Numbered from the stretch's first letter, positions 11,800 to 24,555 are shown. The stretch is 64,000 nt of DNA from Timema cristinae (GCA_039000515.1 JBCFYV010000012.1:12648905-12712904), one strand, 5' to 3'. Program-made: numbers and translations. The notes: a model not told the origin generated them from the letters alone.

Positions 11800-13447
11800 T
11801 CCTGTACCCCCGACCATAAAAAGGGATAAAAGGGAGAGGATGAACTTAACATACATAAAATGGAAATTATAAAAAATATATAGATTCAACAAAATGAGCA
11901 GTTTATTCAATTAAAAGACAATAGCGCAGATAACAAAATATGGTCTCATTATATCATTATGAGTACAGTTAGAAATTATGCTCGAAGCCAACAACTTTAT
12001 ATCATTAAAGTTGCGCAAGTGTTTTAACAAAAGGAAACATGAAATCCATCATAATATTGATAGTCCAGTCTATAAGAGACAATATCAAAGTTAATATATA
12101 TATATGCGATACAAAAATATAAGGGCCTAATGGGCACCTTGAAATGGTTCCAAAGGTTTCGTAATTCACAGAAAACGATATCATAAATATAAAGATTTAA
12201 ATTTGACGACTACACAACAGAGTTTACACAACGTGAGGGTTTGACTACCAGACATAAGCCAAACTCCCACGGGACTATCAGATCTGACTGAGAATATGGA
12301 ACAAACAGTTCCATCAATTAACAAAACTTTAGTTGTTCAAACAGAACTTACGTTACCAAAGATTAAAGTCATCCTAATTTAAATTCCAATAAAAAGTTAC
12401 ATCACGGTACGTTAATTCGAACCATAATTTTAAATATGAAAAGTTACTTAAAAAAAAAAGGAAATACTCTACAATTCCAAACAATATAATATTAACAAGT
12501 CAAACTTCTAATCAGCACATAACTGAGGATATTTACGAGATATAAGCAAAAGTTACAGCGCCCGAGCGGCGACCTATTTAAGATAGAATATTTAGACATT
12601 GTTTGACGATCAAAATATATTAATACGTTAGATTTTGAAACTGAATATTATATACAAAAAGTTTAAAGTAGATAAAGAAGTTAGAGTTCATAATTCCCCT
12701 CGTCTAAGCGACGATTTTGATACATTTTACAAGTTTTCTCCAGCCATTGTCCAGATCCATGACAATGGTCTGTCATCGATCGTGATCGTAGGATAGTCGA
12801 TTATGGCGAGCTTGCACGGCCATTATATAGGGATTTCGTTGTTATGGAAGGAGGTGGGAATTCACCAAACATACGCATGATGACGTCAACGATGCCTTCA
12901 AACAGACACGTAGACCATTGTTGATTACGCTTGCTCCATCTGAATATCCGTGAATATCTCCAATCACCCGATGTTTTGAAGGAGGTTCCTCTAGTCTCCG
13001 TTAGAGGTCGGATACATAATTGTCTTCTAGTTGATGTTGATAGTTCTCGGTTCATTTCACGCTAGTACAGTCGGAGTGCCGAGTCGCCTTGTTGACCCAC
13101 TGGATCTCCCTTGAACCACTCGCCAATCTAGGAGTCCAGGTGCCTGCCAGCCTTGCAGGATTCTATTGTGAGCAGATTAGTATTGTAAGTACACGAACAA
13201 ATTAATACTTAGAATTGGATTGAGTAATAAATATATTGTCCAGCATTGTTTCTATTATGTCTTCTTAGCCTACAAGAACTACAACAGAGAAAAATATTAT
13301 TGTAGGGATCCTAATTGAGTTGAATTTATTGGAGTGGGTAGTAAGCTTGTTGTCCAGTTGTAACATTATACCACGTAATGTTACAAATCTCTAATCACGT
13401 CAGTATGGGGGGGGTCCATTTGTAACATTATACCACGTAATGTTACA
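11800..13447 (-). mobile_element. Possible LTR relic related to the Gypsy LTR
   Basis: The right edge carries TAATGTTACAAATCTC, which also occurs where the 3' LTR of the Gypsy element at 48.8-57.4 kb meets its polypurine tract (near 50,548-50,563). As in that LTR, an AT-rich part is followed by a G+C-richer part (about 12,720-13,160) and then TGTAACATTA-type terminal sequence. The left edge is not visible, so the start is a guess. No internal coding region is present, which would fit a solo LTR. Sequence similarity away from the right terminus is not evident by eye. Confidence 0.35.
13358..13447. repeat. 62-bp direct repeat of a palindromic LTR-like terminus
   Basis: An 11-bp inverted repeat (TTGTAACATTA / TAATGTTACAA, 7-base loop) at 13358-13386 recurs 62 bases later at 13420-13447. 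The spacer contains a run of eight G (13,407-13,414) resembling a polypurine tract. Confidence 0.75.
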
Positions 13448-13854
13448 CTCTCTGAATCACCACCAAGACGCCTGGGTTCAATTTTATGAAGGTATTGTTT
13501 TAAATTATTTCATGTGAACGGTGGTGGATATCCTTAAAATCCCTATTACGCAACCTGTAAATTATATTCAACCTGAAAGGTACCAGTCTTACCCTAAACA
13601 AATACACTATGGTCCTCTCTTATAATCTACGCCATAAAAGAAACATGCAAGGTTAGTTTGCCACATTACAGGGTATATGAAGGGTAGTTTTGGATTAACA
13701 TATGCAGGGCCCATAAAGTGTAAACGATCAATAAGTATTTATCAACAAGTTGCTCAAACCTTTTGAATATTTTAGGATGTTGGATGTGTTTTGTCCAAAG
13801 GGGTGCCTGGCGTGATCCTAAGCTCGCGCTATGCTAGTTATATTTTTTTTAAGC

Positions 13855-14095
13855 GGCTAGATTTAGCTTACTACCCATTCAGTTTATACACCTATGAACT
13901 AATTAGGCTAATGACTGAGAGCTGAGGAAGGTTGAACTTAGAGGAACTATACCCATGTTTGTGTGGAAGGAGTGCAGAAAACAATCTGCTAAAATCACCC
14001 TCAATAGAACCAGATGAAATTTGAACACCATCATTGAAATGCCAATCGAGTGTGAGAGTTACGCCTTAGAGTAGACTACTCCACCACTGAAGCAT
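13855..14095 (-). mobile_element. SINE family A, degenerate
   Basis: Tail (TTACTACCCATTCAG), body (ATCACCCTCAATAG) and head (GAGTTACGCCTTAGAGTAG) recognisable on the + strand in the family A order. Confidence 0.65.
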
Positions 14096-14159
14096 GCTAA
14101 ATTATAATAAAACTACTAACATTGATTATCAACTGAATAATATATTTTTCTCATAATAA

Positions 14160-14290
14160 CAGTGACTCGCACTCATATCCGAGGTGCTTAAGGCGTTAAT
14201 CTCATATTTCCCTCTTTCTCACTTAAAGGAAATTTTGGAGCTTGAATCTCTCAGTCGGGTTCATTGAGATTTGTATTCAACACGTGATTT
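14160..14290 (+). mobile_element. Possible SINE family A head
   Basis: TATCCGAGGTGCTTAAGGCG followed about 70 bases on by GAGCTTGAATCTCTCAGTCG, spaced like the A-box and B-box regions of family A. The body and tail are not recognisable. Confidence 0.4.
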
Positions 14291-14566
14291 TTATTGTTGG
14301 TCTTACATACCTTTTTTTTCGCGATAGTGTGGCTGCATTTCCTATTCATTCATACCTTCCTCTTTTATAGAGAAACAATAAATGTTGTTACCAGCATACG
14401 TGGCACGTGGACTAAACTCCGGGATCATATAGTAGAGTTAGCTAAATAAGTTAAATACTAGTCTAGTGTATTGAGGTGGTTTTTTACTAAATGGATTCAA
14501 TGCAATGCGGGTGAATTTATTTTAATAATATATTCTATATTCCCGTTTTAATAGGTTTATTAAAAC

Positions 14567-15504
14567 TCTGAGCCTGGATTCACTAACGGGAGCAAATAGT
14601 TGCGCTGGCACAAGTTTGAAAGCTGCGCCCAAATCCCTATTCACTAAAAGGAGAAGGCGCAATTTGAGAGCAAAGTTGCGCCTTTTATTTGCCACCACAC
14701 AAGAGTAGGCGCAACTATTAAATCATTATTGTCACTTCAATAAATTTAAATGGCGGCATATTATTGTATTGGCTTAAAATACAATTAGTTACATAACTGT
14801 ACTCCAATTAATACTGAATTAATTAAAATAACATAACGACTGTCAAGCACAAAATTTGTTTCAATTTAGACAGCGGTAAAAAAACAATTACACACCGTTT
14901 ATTTTTGAATTGTTACATTCAAACAACGCAATGGCATTTCTTGCATTATTACAAAACAAAACTACTAACTGTGTAATCTTCGTCTAGATCCAAAGAGGTT
15001 TGTACTCCTCCAAGTCAAAAGACATCTCGTCACTAATATAGGCAGTTAGTATAACATTAAAATAAGTTTTAAAGTTTCTATAAACATTAAGGTTTTATTA
15101 AGGGAACTTAAACTTTAAACTAATAATATAAATAAATACAAAATAATATACTAATATTGTTTTTCTAAAATATCCATAAAGAGGCCGCTTCTAATTTTAT
15201 AGCTAGTTTATGGGAAATATGTTTAAAAATCTTTGAATTTGATGTCGTTTTCATTAGAGATTTAAAATAACGTATCCTTTACTTTGAAAGTAATTTCTTC
15301 ACAAGGATTGGTCGCAAAGAAAGCAATTGATGACGTTTATGGTGACATCACCATAATCTTTCCAATAGTTTTTGCCTTGTTTATTGAATACGAAAATGGA
15401 GAAATAATAAGGCACATCTTTGGGAGTATCTTGGGTGCATAGTTACGCCATTTCTCGACTTACGCCGGAGCAGAATTGCACTCTTTAGTGAATTCAGGCC
15501 CAGA
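14567..15504. mobile_element. Non-autonomous DNA transposon with 20-bp TIRs
   Basis: Terminal inverted repeats match 18 of 20 positions: TCTGAGCCTGGATTCACTAA at the left end and TCTGGGCCTGAATTCACTAA read inward from the right end (15,485-15,504). The left subterminal region repeats an ATTCACTAA-plus-purine block and GCGCAA motifs near 14,576 and 14,637. The 938-bp element has no transposase frame, so it would depend on an autonomous relative. I could not identify a target-site duplication, and the superfamily is left open; GGGCCTGAATTCACTAA-type ends recall PIF/Harbinger-like elements, which is inference only. Confidence 0.65.
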
Positions 15505-17764
15505 TTTTCTGGACAGGAGAGATTAATTAGACACAATTGAATCATATTTGTTATTTTTAATTTCATATAATTTTGGGGGATAAATTTAGTCACAGATCTC
15601 TGTTCCTATTTCTGTACACGACCTGCTATATGAATTTTCTCTTGGCATGAGGTTGACTAGAAAATGTTCGCTTCAGTTATTCGTCACATTTCCTTCACCC
15701 TTATTCCCAGATAATATTCCCCGGTTTCCATCCCCCTATCTCCACCCCCACTTTTAGTCTTCCGTCTGCAAGCGTTGAAGCCCGATTCTAAAGGCAACTT
15801 CTCTCCTATACATCCCTCTAGTGTTCTCTGATCTCAGATCGTGTTTCGTTCATCTTCTTATTGCCATTGTCTTTTCCTAACTTTTCCAACAATTTTTTTC
15901 TTTCTTATACTCACGGGTCCTCCCCATCTTTCGATTTCTTTTCTCGTATCTCATCTTTCTCTTTTGCCTTTCCCCCTTATCTAGTCTTCCTCTAGTGGGC
16001 GAAGCGATCAATGCGCGCTCTAGCGAAGACATCGCGTAACAAAGCCAGTCTTCCATGAAGCAAGGAAGACGAAATGCTGCTTCACCCCTCCCCCAACCTA
16101 CTTCACTCCTTTTCCCTCATCTCCTGGTTGTCCTGTGGAGCATCACGTCTTAAGGCTGGCTGTATTTCCAGAATGTTAAAATAATATCTATACATTCGGG
16201 TAACCTGTTTTAATTCAAGTTCATGAAGTGGGATATCCGTAACTTAAAACACACCAGATCCTCTCATCTAGAGTCAGAGAACGCTATAGACTACGATCCA
16301 TGTGTCAGTTGGGTCTGATCTAAGAATTTGAACCTTAACACAAAATCAACTTCATCAGAAAACACATTTTACTAAAGTGTCAACCTCTTCTGAACTGGTT
16401 TACTACTTATGGGTAGGTTGGAGCTATTATCTCAGCCAGGTGTAGAGGGTAAGGATTTCCCTTAAGAATTGTTCACTCCTCCCACATGTAAAAGTGGGCC
16501 AATCTTCTTTAACGACGTTGCCTACTCGGAGATTTCAAAGCTATCATGAAAGATGGATTTCATCTTAAATTGACATACCTAAACAGTTTAAGAACTATCT
16601 CAATTTAACATCAACGTACAAAATAGAAAGAACGGTATGAAAATGAGCAGTTCACCTTAAGAGGGCTCTTGTCTGGGTGCTGATAACCCTTTCCCTCTTC
16701 CTCTGACGAGTTCACATAGTCGCTTTAATTTTTGCGACTTGAAAACATTGACTAGCTTTTTAACTTTATTTATACCTTGTTTCCTAATCAAGATAGACAT
16801 AGTCTACCACGAGCCTTTTTAATCTACATACTTGCAGGAAGATTCATACAGGAAATTTTTGTACCAAGCCAAATAGCCTAAGTTTTTGTTATAAAAGAAA
16901 CCTATACAAAAACTACTTAAAGATAAAAATAATAATTTGTGGCACTGTAAGAATATTTTATAATTATTTAAGAGTTTGTGGTTTTGGATTCAACATTATA
17001 ACTTTAAAACTTTCTGAGTAAAACGTAAATTAATTTACCTGTGAAATATAATCTTTATCGGCCGTGACGTCACAGGTAGGCAACATCCCCCACCTTACTA
17101 AGTTGTACATTCAGTGTAAATATGTGAATAACCTGGATTTGGCAGAAATATGCAAGGCAATAAATAAATAAAACAATAACATGCCAGAGAATCAAAACCA
17201 TAAAGAAGTAACTAAATAATTTTTTATTAGGATGTTTTTATAACTAAGTAACATTAATGATTAAAAGGTGATATAAATCTAATACTTTTATATATTATAA
17301 TTACATTTTAGCAACTATCAGGCCTACCAAGATAAAATATTGTTTGTGGGTTGAATAAATTAGGTTTGCTGTATCAAAGAATTTCACCATTACTTATAAC
17401 CGAATTTTAAATATTACGAAGGCATTCCATAATAAATCCTTTATGATTTTACTATGTTTGCTTCCAAACTCGTGTTTAAAATAGTTTGTATACACTATTA
17501 CGTTAAAAAATATAGTTCCTAACGGTTTAAGTAATAGGGATTTAAAGGCTTCTTAGGGTAAATTCACTTACATGTGTGTGGAAAGAAGATGTAAAACTAC
17601 ACACATAGTTTACATGTGAAAACCCCTACCTAGTACACTCACATAGAGCTAGAACCTTGACCTACCTTAACCATAAGTAATCGAGCCCTTTGCGAGCCTG
17701 ATTTCTCAATACATGTGACCACTGCCACGAGTGATATCTTAAAATGGATGCATGCACTTTTGCA
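15505..17764. other. Gene-free; C/T-rich G+C island at 15.69-16.15 kb
   Basis: About 450 bases (15,690-16,150) are pyrimidine-rich on the + strand with CG-containing words (GCGAAGCGATCAATGCGCGC near 16,000). No open frame is convincing and it matches none of the repeat families seen here. The rest is AT-rich. A worn SINE-like segment may lie at 17,560-17,720, too diverged to call. Confidence 0.35.
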
Positions 17765-17965
17765 AGCCTTGTCCTACTACCCATTCAAGCAACCTACATA
17801 TTTACACGAATGTAATAGGGATGAGAACGGTAGGATATTGAGTAATCTTGCACCCATTTACGTAAATGGATGGCCGAAACCCATTTAGACTAATAACGTT
17901 ATCAGAGCAGTGGGCCAGGAATAGAATCCCAACCAATCCCGTCATTGGCAGGCTACACCTGACTA
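17765..17965 (-). mobile_element. SINE family A, degenerate
   Basis: Tail (CCTACTACCCATTCAAGC) and B-box region (GGAATAGAATCCCAACC) on the + strand, head missing beyond about 17,965. Confidence 0.6.
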
Positions 17966-18297
17966 TATTGACGGAAGATCAGAAGGAAATAACACAACTC
18001 ACAGAGTACAGTGACTGGCCACAAGAAAAACATGAACAAAAGAATATGAATATTCAACAGATCTCAAAGAACCACGCCTGATTATAAAATGCAAAATTGG
18101 CGGATTTGGTATACCCTATTAAGACTAACTTACTCTCTAGCCCTACGAACGCAAAAGATAATTGCTGCGCTTAAGAAAGTAGGCCACCTATCTCTCTATC
18201 TGGAGATACTTCTATCCAGTCCACCTCATTACACCTTAACTCTTTTAGGCTCATTTTAATGTTATCCTACAATCTGCTTCTAGATTTTCCCAAATGG

Positions 18298-18400
18298 TTA
18301 AAAATGATAAAATAGGTAAAAAAGGGTTACAAGGCTATAAAGGCTAACAAGGTTAAAAAGCTTAAAAAGGTAAAAAAGGTGTAAAAAGGGCTACCATGAC
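18298..18400. repeat. Purine-rich quasi-tandem repeat
   Basis: Irregular repetition of AAGGNTANAAAGG-like units of about 9-11 bases over 100 bases; almost no C on the + strand. Confidence 0.6.
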
Positions 18401-19629
18401 AAGCATTGCCCAACTCTCTGAAATATTTTAATAACACTTTCCCATGGTGTTTATTTTTCTTATTTTTCTATTTTTATTTAAATAAGAGAAACCTTACCAA
18501 TATTTCAACATTCTGTTCTTAGGTGCACATGTTTATTGATAGGGGCAACTAATATTAATATATAAGACCTTTGCGTGCGATAGATATCGCTCAACGCTCA
18601 TGACAAACAAACAGAAACAAAAACTCTTCATTTTATTGACGTAGAAGATTAGAGCTATTAGGAATGAAGAGGACCACCGTTTGTTTCAATTAATAATGGG
18701 GGTAAAGGGGGTGGGGGGGGGGTGAAATAAACAAAAATGTCAATGGGTTAGGGCATTATATTGCCATCTGACCATGTAAAGCAAATTTTCTTTCCCAAAT
18801 CCTTAAAGGTCGTGTGATATCTATTTTAGTTACACTAACAGAATAGGAATAAGGAGGATTTAGCCTTCAGAATGTGTATTTGAATTTGTGTGGTGAAAAG
18901 TGAGTATATTTTTATGAAAAAATAATCCAATTATCCAGCTGTAATTTAAACTATGAAATCTTCGTTGCTGGTAAACCAGAATAATTGAGCCTGACATTTA
19001 GTCGTAATTCTAAATAATGCAGGTTAAATCAAGTAATAATTAATTCCAATTTAATCGTAAAGTGATCTTACAGCCTCATAATCTGCGAATATTATATGGC
19101 CCTATAATGCAGCAATTGTTCGTGCTTGACAAAAAATTAGGGCCTTATTAATAGTTTGATCTCGTGAGTCCACCAATATACCAGTATACAAACAAAACCC
19201 GTTCATTTCGAATGAGGTTATGCTGGCCTCCAAATCTCGACTATAAATAGCCGTAAAGCTGTTCATTAAGGTTTATAGCAAATACACCACAGTTTGAGAA
19301 TTCTGAATTTTAGCCATCATCACTACGTAATTGGCAAACCCCATTAGACGAGACTAACACCTTTATACCGTTTGCCAATAGATGTGGTTGGTGCTAACAT
19401 AACCTTTAAGTTTCAGAATAAATTGTACATTTTTTTTAAATAACTTCTTTTAGTAAGCATTAGTTCAAGCATTAGATATTTTTTTTAGTAACATCATTCA
19501 AAACAATCTATAGGATATTCTACATTGCCAGATCATTAAATATAGTATAATTGCTAATTGTTACCTACCTTATAAGTTGAAATCTTCCAATATTTTTGCT
19601 TTAAACAATTTTTGGAAGTTTTTTTAACT
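18401..19629. other. Gene-free; G-run tract at 18,698-18,722
   Basis: AT-rich with one G-tract cluster (runs of 5, 5 and 10 G), which fits a G-quadruplex-type motif. A perfect 10-bp inverted repeat (ATTGGCAAAC / GTTTGCCAAT) is at 19,330-19,339 and 19,370-19,379. Confidence 0.4.
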
Positions 19630-19862
19630 CCACGTTTTCTACCCTTTCGGCCTATATATACGCTTAAATACTAGCTACATTAGTTGATTGGGGAAGGAAA
19701 ATATTTAATGTAAAGTATACCTTGATTTTCGAGGAGGGAGCGTGGAAAAACCATTGTCATAAAACAACCTTAAGTACACCTGACTGGGATTCAAATCCTG
19801 ATCTCCTCATAATCAGTAGTCTAGTCTATTGCGAGAGTGACGCCTTAGACCACGCGGGTACA
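19630..19862 (-). mobile_element. SINE family A
   Basis: Complete in order: tail (TTTCTACCCTTTCGGCC), body (GGAGGGAGCGTGGAAAAACC), B-box region (GGGATTCAAATCCTGATC) and head (GAGTGACGCCTTAGACCACG) on the + strand. Confidence 0.75.
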
Positions 19863-21149
19863 AAAACAGCTTTTTAAAAGATAAAAATTACAGCAAAATT
19901 TTATATAATTTTCGAAACTTTCTCTAGGCTAATGGCACTCTTTGTAGCAAGCCAAATACTAGCTTTGATTGATTGTGAAAAATAAAGGTATTTTTAAAAG
20001 CTACCTGTCATCACCTGAGACAAGAACAGGGCGAGTGAATGAGAGATTAGGTGTGACCACGAGAGGAGAGGGGCTCTCATTGGACGCCCGTCTCTGGAGG
20101 TGTGGAGGTTGAAGGTGGCAGATTATGGTAATGTGATTACAAGTTGCTCCTGTGTGATACTGCTAATGGCGGCTGACAACATTGTGACTGGAAGGGTTGC
20201 GGAGGGTAGTTTTCGGGTGGTGTGGGGGAGTAGGAGAAGGAGAGGGTTATCTGAGAAACATAATAGAGAACACAGGTCTTGATGAGGAGATTCAAGGGTA
20301 ATGGCTTGTACTCACGTTCAAGGAATCTTACTATCGTATTTTATAGTTTTCTGTGTTCACATGAAGATAAGGGTTTTTTTCCAGGTCTTTCTAATTTTAG
20401 CATGGCATTACTTTTAGCCATTAAAGTTTAATTTTAATTATGATTCAGTTGGCTTCCAAAAGGTGAATGTTTATAAGTATAAGACTAAGATAAGATTAAA
20501 AATATTTTAAATATATATTAAGTTTGCCCAAGAGATGAATAAAAAAATTGCAGATTTTATCTTGAAAATAAAATTCATGTTTAACTTGTTCTATATTTTT
20601 ATATCAGTTGTTTGCAAGCCATAAATAAATCAACTACTACATAATAACTACCACATACTAAGTGTTCAAAGCTATTAAAAAACAACTTTAAACTTGAATA
20701 AAACATATCTTAATAAAATATCTAGCAATCATTTTATAAATAGAATCAACTAGTTAAAAATTATTTGTAGTCCTGATATATTCTAAAATTAATTTAAACA
20801 TTTTTATGTAAAGTTTTAAAAAAATATATGACTAACCGCGTTTATATAATTATTTTTAAAATTTAATTTATATTTTTTTTGTAAGCTAGGGATATTATTG
20901 CTTATTAATAGATAAGAATTCATATCAATTGTTCAGAAATAATTGTAGTTATCCATTATTTGAGAGAAATCTGGTTTTATTTTATTTTAAAACATTTTAA
21001 ATTGTCTCGACATCCAGGCACTGTGTATTATTAGATTAAAAGTCGGATTCTAGTATTATGTATTTTGGGTGTTTATAAAGTGAATCTTGGATACCATTAT
21101 AATGAATATAAATTAAAACAAAACCACTAATACGTAAATTGTCTATCAA
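19863..21149. other. Gene-free; G-rich island at about 20.03-20.29 kb
   Basis: About 260 bases are markedly G-rich on the + strand (GGTGTGGGGGAGTAGGAGAA and similar), between AT-rich flanks. The open frame at 20100-20282 shows no recognisable domain. Function unknown. Confidence 0.35.
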
Positions 21150-21350
21150 AGAATTTTATTTTCTCTAAATGGCACCAAGATTATTAACGACTATATAGTA
21201 GGGCTAAGGGAAGTATAACTTAGAGTAAATGAACCCGCACTGGCATGTATTTGGGATGAAAAAAGCACGTTGATAAATCCATGTAGAAAACCACTCATTG
21301 TGCCTGACGAGATTCGATCCTAGATTTCCTTGTCACTGAATATTCAATAA
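21150..21350 (-). mobile_element. SINE family A, degenerate, tail missing
   Basis: Body (GTAAATGAACCCGCACTGGC) and B-box region (CGAGATTCGATCCTAGATTT) on the + strand; the 3' hairpin tail is absent. Confidence 0.55.
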
Positions 21351-22094
21351 ATTCCTACAATTGGTGATGGTATTGGAAAATTGAAAGCGGTAATAAAATA
21401 ACTAATCTATTTATGTTCCATGTTCTGGTTATAATTATTTTTCAAAGGTAAATAAATGATGAGAATAATGAGCCTTTACATAAATACCAAGTTCATTTAA
21501 AGACCACCAGTAAATGAACTAGGATCACTGGGACCAATTAGCACTCTCTGCTCACTCATTCACCAAAAAGAAACACAGCCAGCAGGAAAGATGCAAGAAA
21601 GTCGAGCGGTAGGGCTAATGGAGGACCCATCCAATGTTAACACGACTGAATAACATGACTGAATGGGCGGAGGGAGGTTATAGGGGATGAAGGGAGGTAG
21701 GAGGTTGTTTGAGAAGAACCTACAAGGGTATCAGCACCCCTAACCTCCACCTGTCCTTACCAAACACCGTTCCTTTCTACTAAGATCAAACATTTCAGAG
21801 GGAGAGAGAGACTTTGTCGCTCACTAGTCCCTGTACTTTCCTATCTTCAGTTTGGTCGGGTTGAGACAGTAGATCACCCCCAGGACTGGTCACCCGGGCA
21901 ATTTTCTATGCTCTGGCCACATAACCCGGGCTAGAACTAGAATTACTGCCTTAAGAGCCCATCTCACAACAAAAAATCCGGTTAAAAATGAAAAGATATT
22001 ATATTGGAGTGCTGTTTTCTGCATTCTTCACTTGACAACAACAAAATTGGCATAAGTGAAATGGTTTACTAATTTTAAAAATAACTTTTCTATC
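21351..22094. other. Gene-free; G+C-richer island at 21.55-21.96 kb
   Basis: About 400 bases with GGAGG and GAGAGAGA words on the + strand and CCTCCACCTG-type words. No coding frame or repeat identity found. Confidence 0.35.
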
Positions 22095-22335
22095 CCCGCG
22101 TCTTAATATCTGATTAGTTAAATGCATATATACTAATTATTTTAATAAACTGGAAATGAGAATGAACGCATTTTAAAGGTAGTCTACCCTCATTTGCTTG
22201 GAAGGATAGTGGGGCCAACTAGGATAAAACACCCTCAATAGACCCGAACTGGATTTAAACTCCAATATCTCCATCATCAGAGGGCCCGTATAACACAAGC
22301 TTCACGCCTTAGACTATTCGAGCACTGAAGTGGGT
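22095..22335 (-). mobile_element. SINE family A, degenerate
   Basis: Tail start CCCCGCGTCTTAATA, body ACACCCTCAATAGACCCGAA, head CTTCACGCCTTAGACTATTC on the + strand. Confidence 0.65.
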
Positions 22336-23451
22336 TACTTAATGTTTGTTAATGTTTTTTTTAGTATGATCAAATGGTTTAACTGGTCTCATTTCCATTG
22401 TTTTCTAATAAAAAGTCTACAGAAATCCCACCACGATGCGATGCCTAATTTATATGTGTTGACTCTATATGCTAGGATATATCCTTAATATTAGAAGGAC
22501 TTTCTAAGTAACCTTATTCATTTACACCCTATTATGTGTCTAACTCTACTCCACTGGGATTCAAAACGGAAATGCATTTTAGAGATGGTCAAGATAAACT
22601 TAAAGATTTTATTTCTTAATATAGAATAGGAGGGATTGCAAGTTAAATACAAATTTTTTGGTGGATTTTATATTTTAAAAAAAAACACGACAAATTCAGT
22701 CAAATAAATCAAATGTAGCTTCAGTCGAAGGATACATTTTAATTTTATTCACATAGTAATCTCACCATTTGTTGAATATCTGCCAATGGTATCCTATAGT
22801 TTGATGAGGCTTTTTATCTTCCTTTAAAAAGTTTATCGTCAAATGCTAATATGCTTGTGACAGATATTCAAGAACTGTTGGGATTGACATGTGTAGAAAA
22901 TTAATCTATGTTTGTACTGGAGAAATATTTTATTTATTTTGGGTGAAAAAGTTGATTGTTATAAAAACTGTAAATACACTGAATTTTCTCCTGTGCCCTC
23001 CTGTTCACCTTAATGAACATCATCACCGTTAAGAAAAATAAGAATTGCCTCTTTAAGTATTGAAATTCATGTGAAGTAGATTTTAATTTCCAAGAAAAAT
23101 CTCCTAATGTTTTATTTCGGCTTCTACATTGTAGTAAGAGAAATAACAAACTTTTTTAAACCCTTATATTGAAAATAAAGAGTTTCTCTTTTTCAAAATA
23201 TATGTAAAGTAGGTCTTACCATAATGCTTAAGTTATAACATTATTATAATTGTAATAAAACATTGATAATCATCAAATCAAACAAATCTTAAAAACGTTT
23301 AAATATAGTTTAATAATTTTAAACAAAACTGACAAATATTTTCATATTCAAGAGCATTTTAAACTTGCTCTGTAATTATATTAACTTTTGCTCACTTAAA
23401 CATAGAATATTGTAAAAATACAGTATACTTCCATGAATTACCTTATTAATC
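22336..23451. other. Gene-free AT-rich stretch
   Basis: No coding signal; the 71-residue open frame at 22934-23149 (minus) has no motif I recognise. Confidence 0.35.
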
Positions 23452-23570
23452 CGTGGTCCTCGTCTTACATCCCGTACGGGTTATCCACATTTTTACACAA
23501 TAAGATAGAGATGGTTAATGTAGAGCTGTACAATATTTGTAACTTTGTTTGAGTGAATGTAAAGTGGCCT
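23452..23570 (-). mobile_element. SINE shared-tail copy, 5'-truncated
   Basis: GTCTTACATCCCGTACGGGTT on the + strand keeps the 3' hairpin as a variant palindrome, followed by a short body that fades out by about 23,570. The head is missing, so family A versus B is uncertain. Confidence 0.6.
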
Positions 23571-24408
23571 CTTAAGTGCTGCCATGGTCAGCGAGAACGT
23601 ATCAGTCCCTGTTAGGCCACACAGTTTAAGATAGTATTGCTCTTTGTCATTTTCTAGAATTGCTTCCCTATTTTGTATAGTCGTATACTCTCTTTCACCA
23701 TTCCCTTACAACCACTCTTTGTCATGTCAATAAGAAAAAGGGCAAAGAAAAGTATGAATATTCTTATCGCAATGTAAAGAGGAAATATGGCTGCTTGTTC
23801 CAATATATTTAAATTTTACTCTTTTCCATCCATAAAAAAACTACTGTATTTTATAGAGGAATACTATATTCAAAGTCCTTTTTCATCAAGCCTAGTCTCA
23901 TAGCTTCACAAACACAATTTAAAAGTCGTTGAAAATAGATAGTGTCACATTTTCACTCTTTTTTTTCTATTAATAAAATTCTAGCCTTACTAAGGGATAA
24001 GAACCCTGTTGGAATGTTTAGACTTTCTTTAGTGTGAGCCATATTTTGAAATAATATATCATAAAAGTAAATATTACGTTAAAGCTTAACGTCTGCTCCA
24101 TCATTTCTCATTTAACGAGGGAGCCCCCCAAAGGAAAAAAGATACTCAGCCTAGACTAGATATGAACCCTGATATCTCCGTTATTGGAAAAACAACCTAT
24201 AGTATCGTGTTTTCTATCTTTTTATTAGCGTGTGACATTAGTGACTTGAAGGGACGTGCTATCCAGTTCGGTCGCCTGTCTATAGAATATTCACTGCTCT
24301 GGTGGCACAGAGCGCTGTCAAGGGTGAACAATGGAGGTGGTCTACCAGGGCCAGTAATGCGATCATGTTCTGACATTGAATATGGAAGTGTGGGCCAGTG
24401 GGATTGTT
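23571..24408. other. Gene-free; G+C-richer from 24.23 kb
   Basis: Mostly AT-rich. A fragment resembling a family A B-box region (TATGAACCCTGATATCTCCG, near 24,161) is present. From about 24,230 the G+C content rises; no gene recognised. Confidence 0.35.
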
Positions 24409-24555
24409 AAACCTAAATTAAGCCTAATTGACCAACCCCTAGCGACTGTTGGATAATTCTTCTTAAGAGAATAATACCCAAAATATCAGGCAGGAATCTA
24501 ACCCACTACCCCTAGATATGTGGCAGGTGCACTGACCACTACACCACGGGTTGGA
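24409..24555 (-). mobile_element. SINE family D, a distinct tRNA-like unit
   Basis: Read on the minus strand: GTGGTGTAGTGGTCAGTGCA (A-box region) and GTGGGTTAGATTCCTGCCTG (B box), with tRNA-like spacing of about 50 bases. What follows (to about 24,409) does not match the 3' ends of families A or B. It lacks a convincing acceptor-stem closure, so a SINE head is likelier than a functional tRNA gene. Confidence 0.55.

Noticed and set aside
12801..13055. 84-residue minus-strand frame in the G+C-richer part of the LTR relic
   Set aside because: Composition is low-information and no domain is recognisable; it lies within sequence that looks like an LTR.
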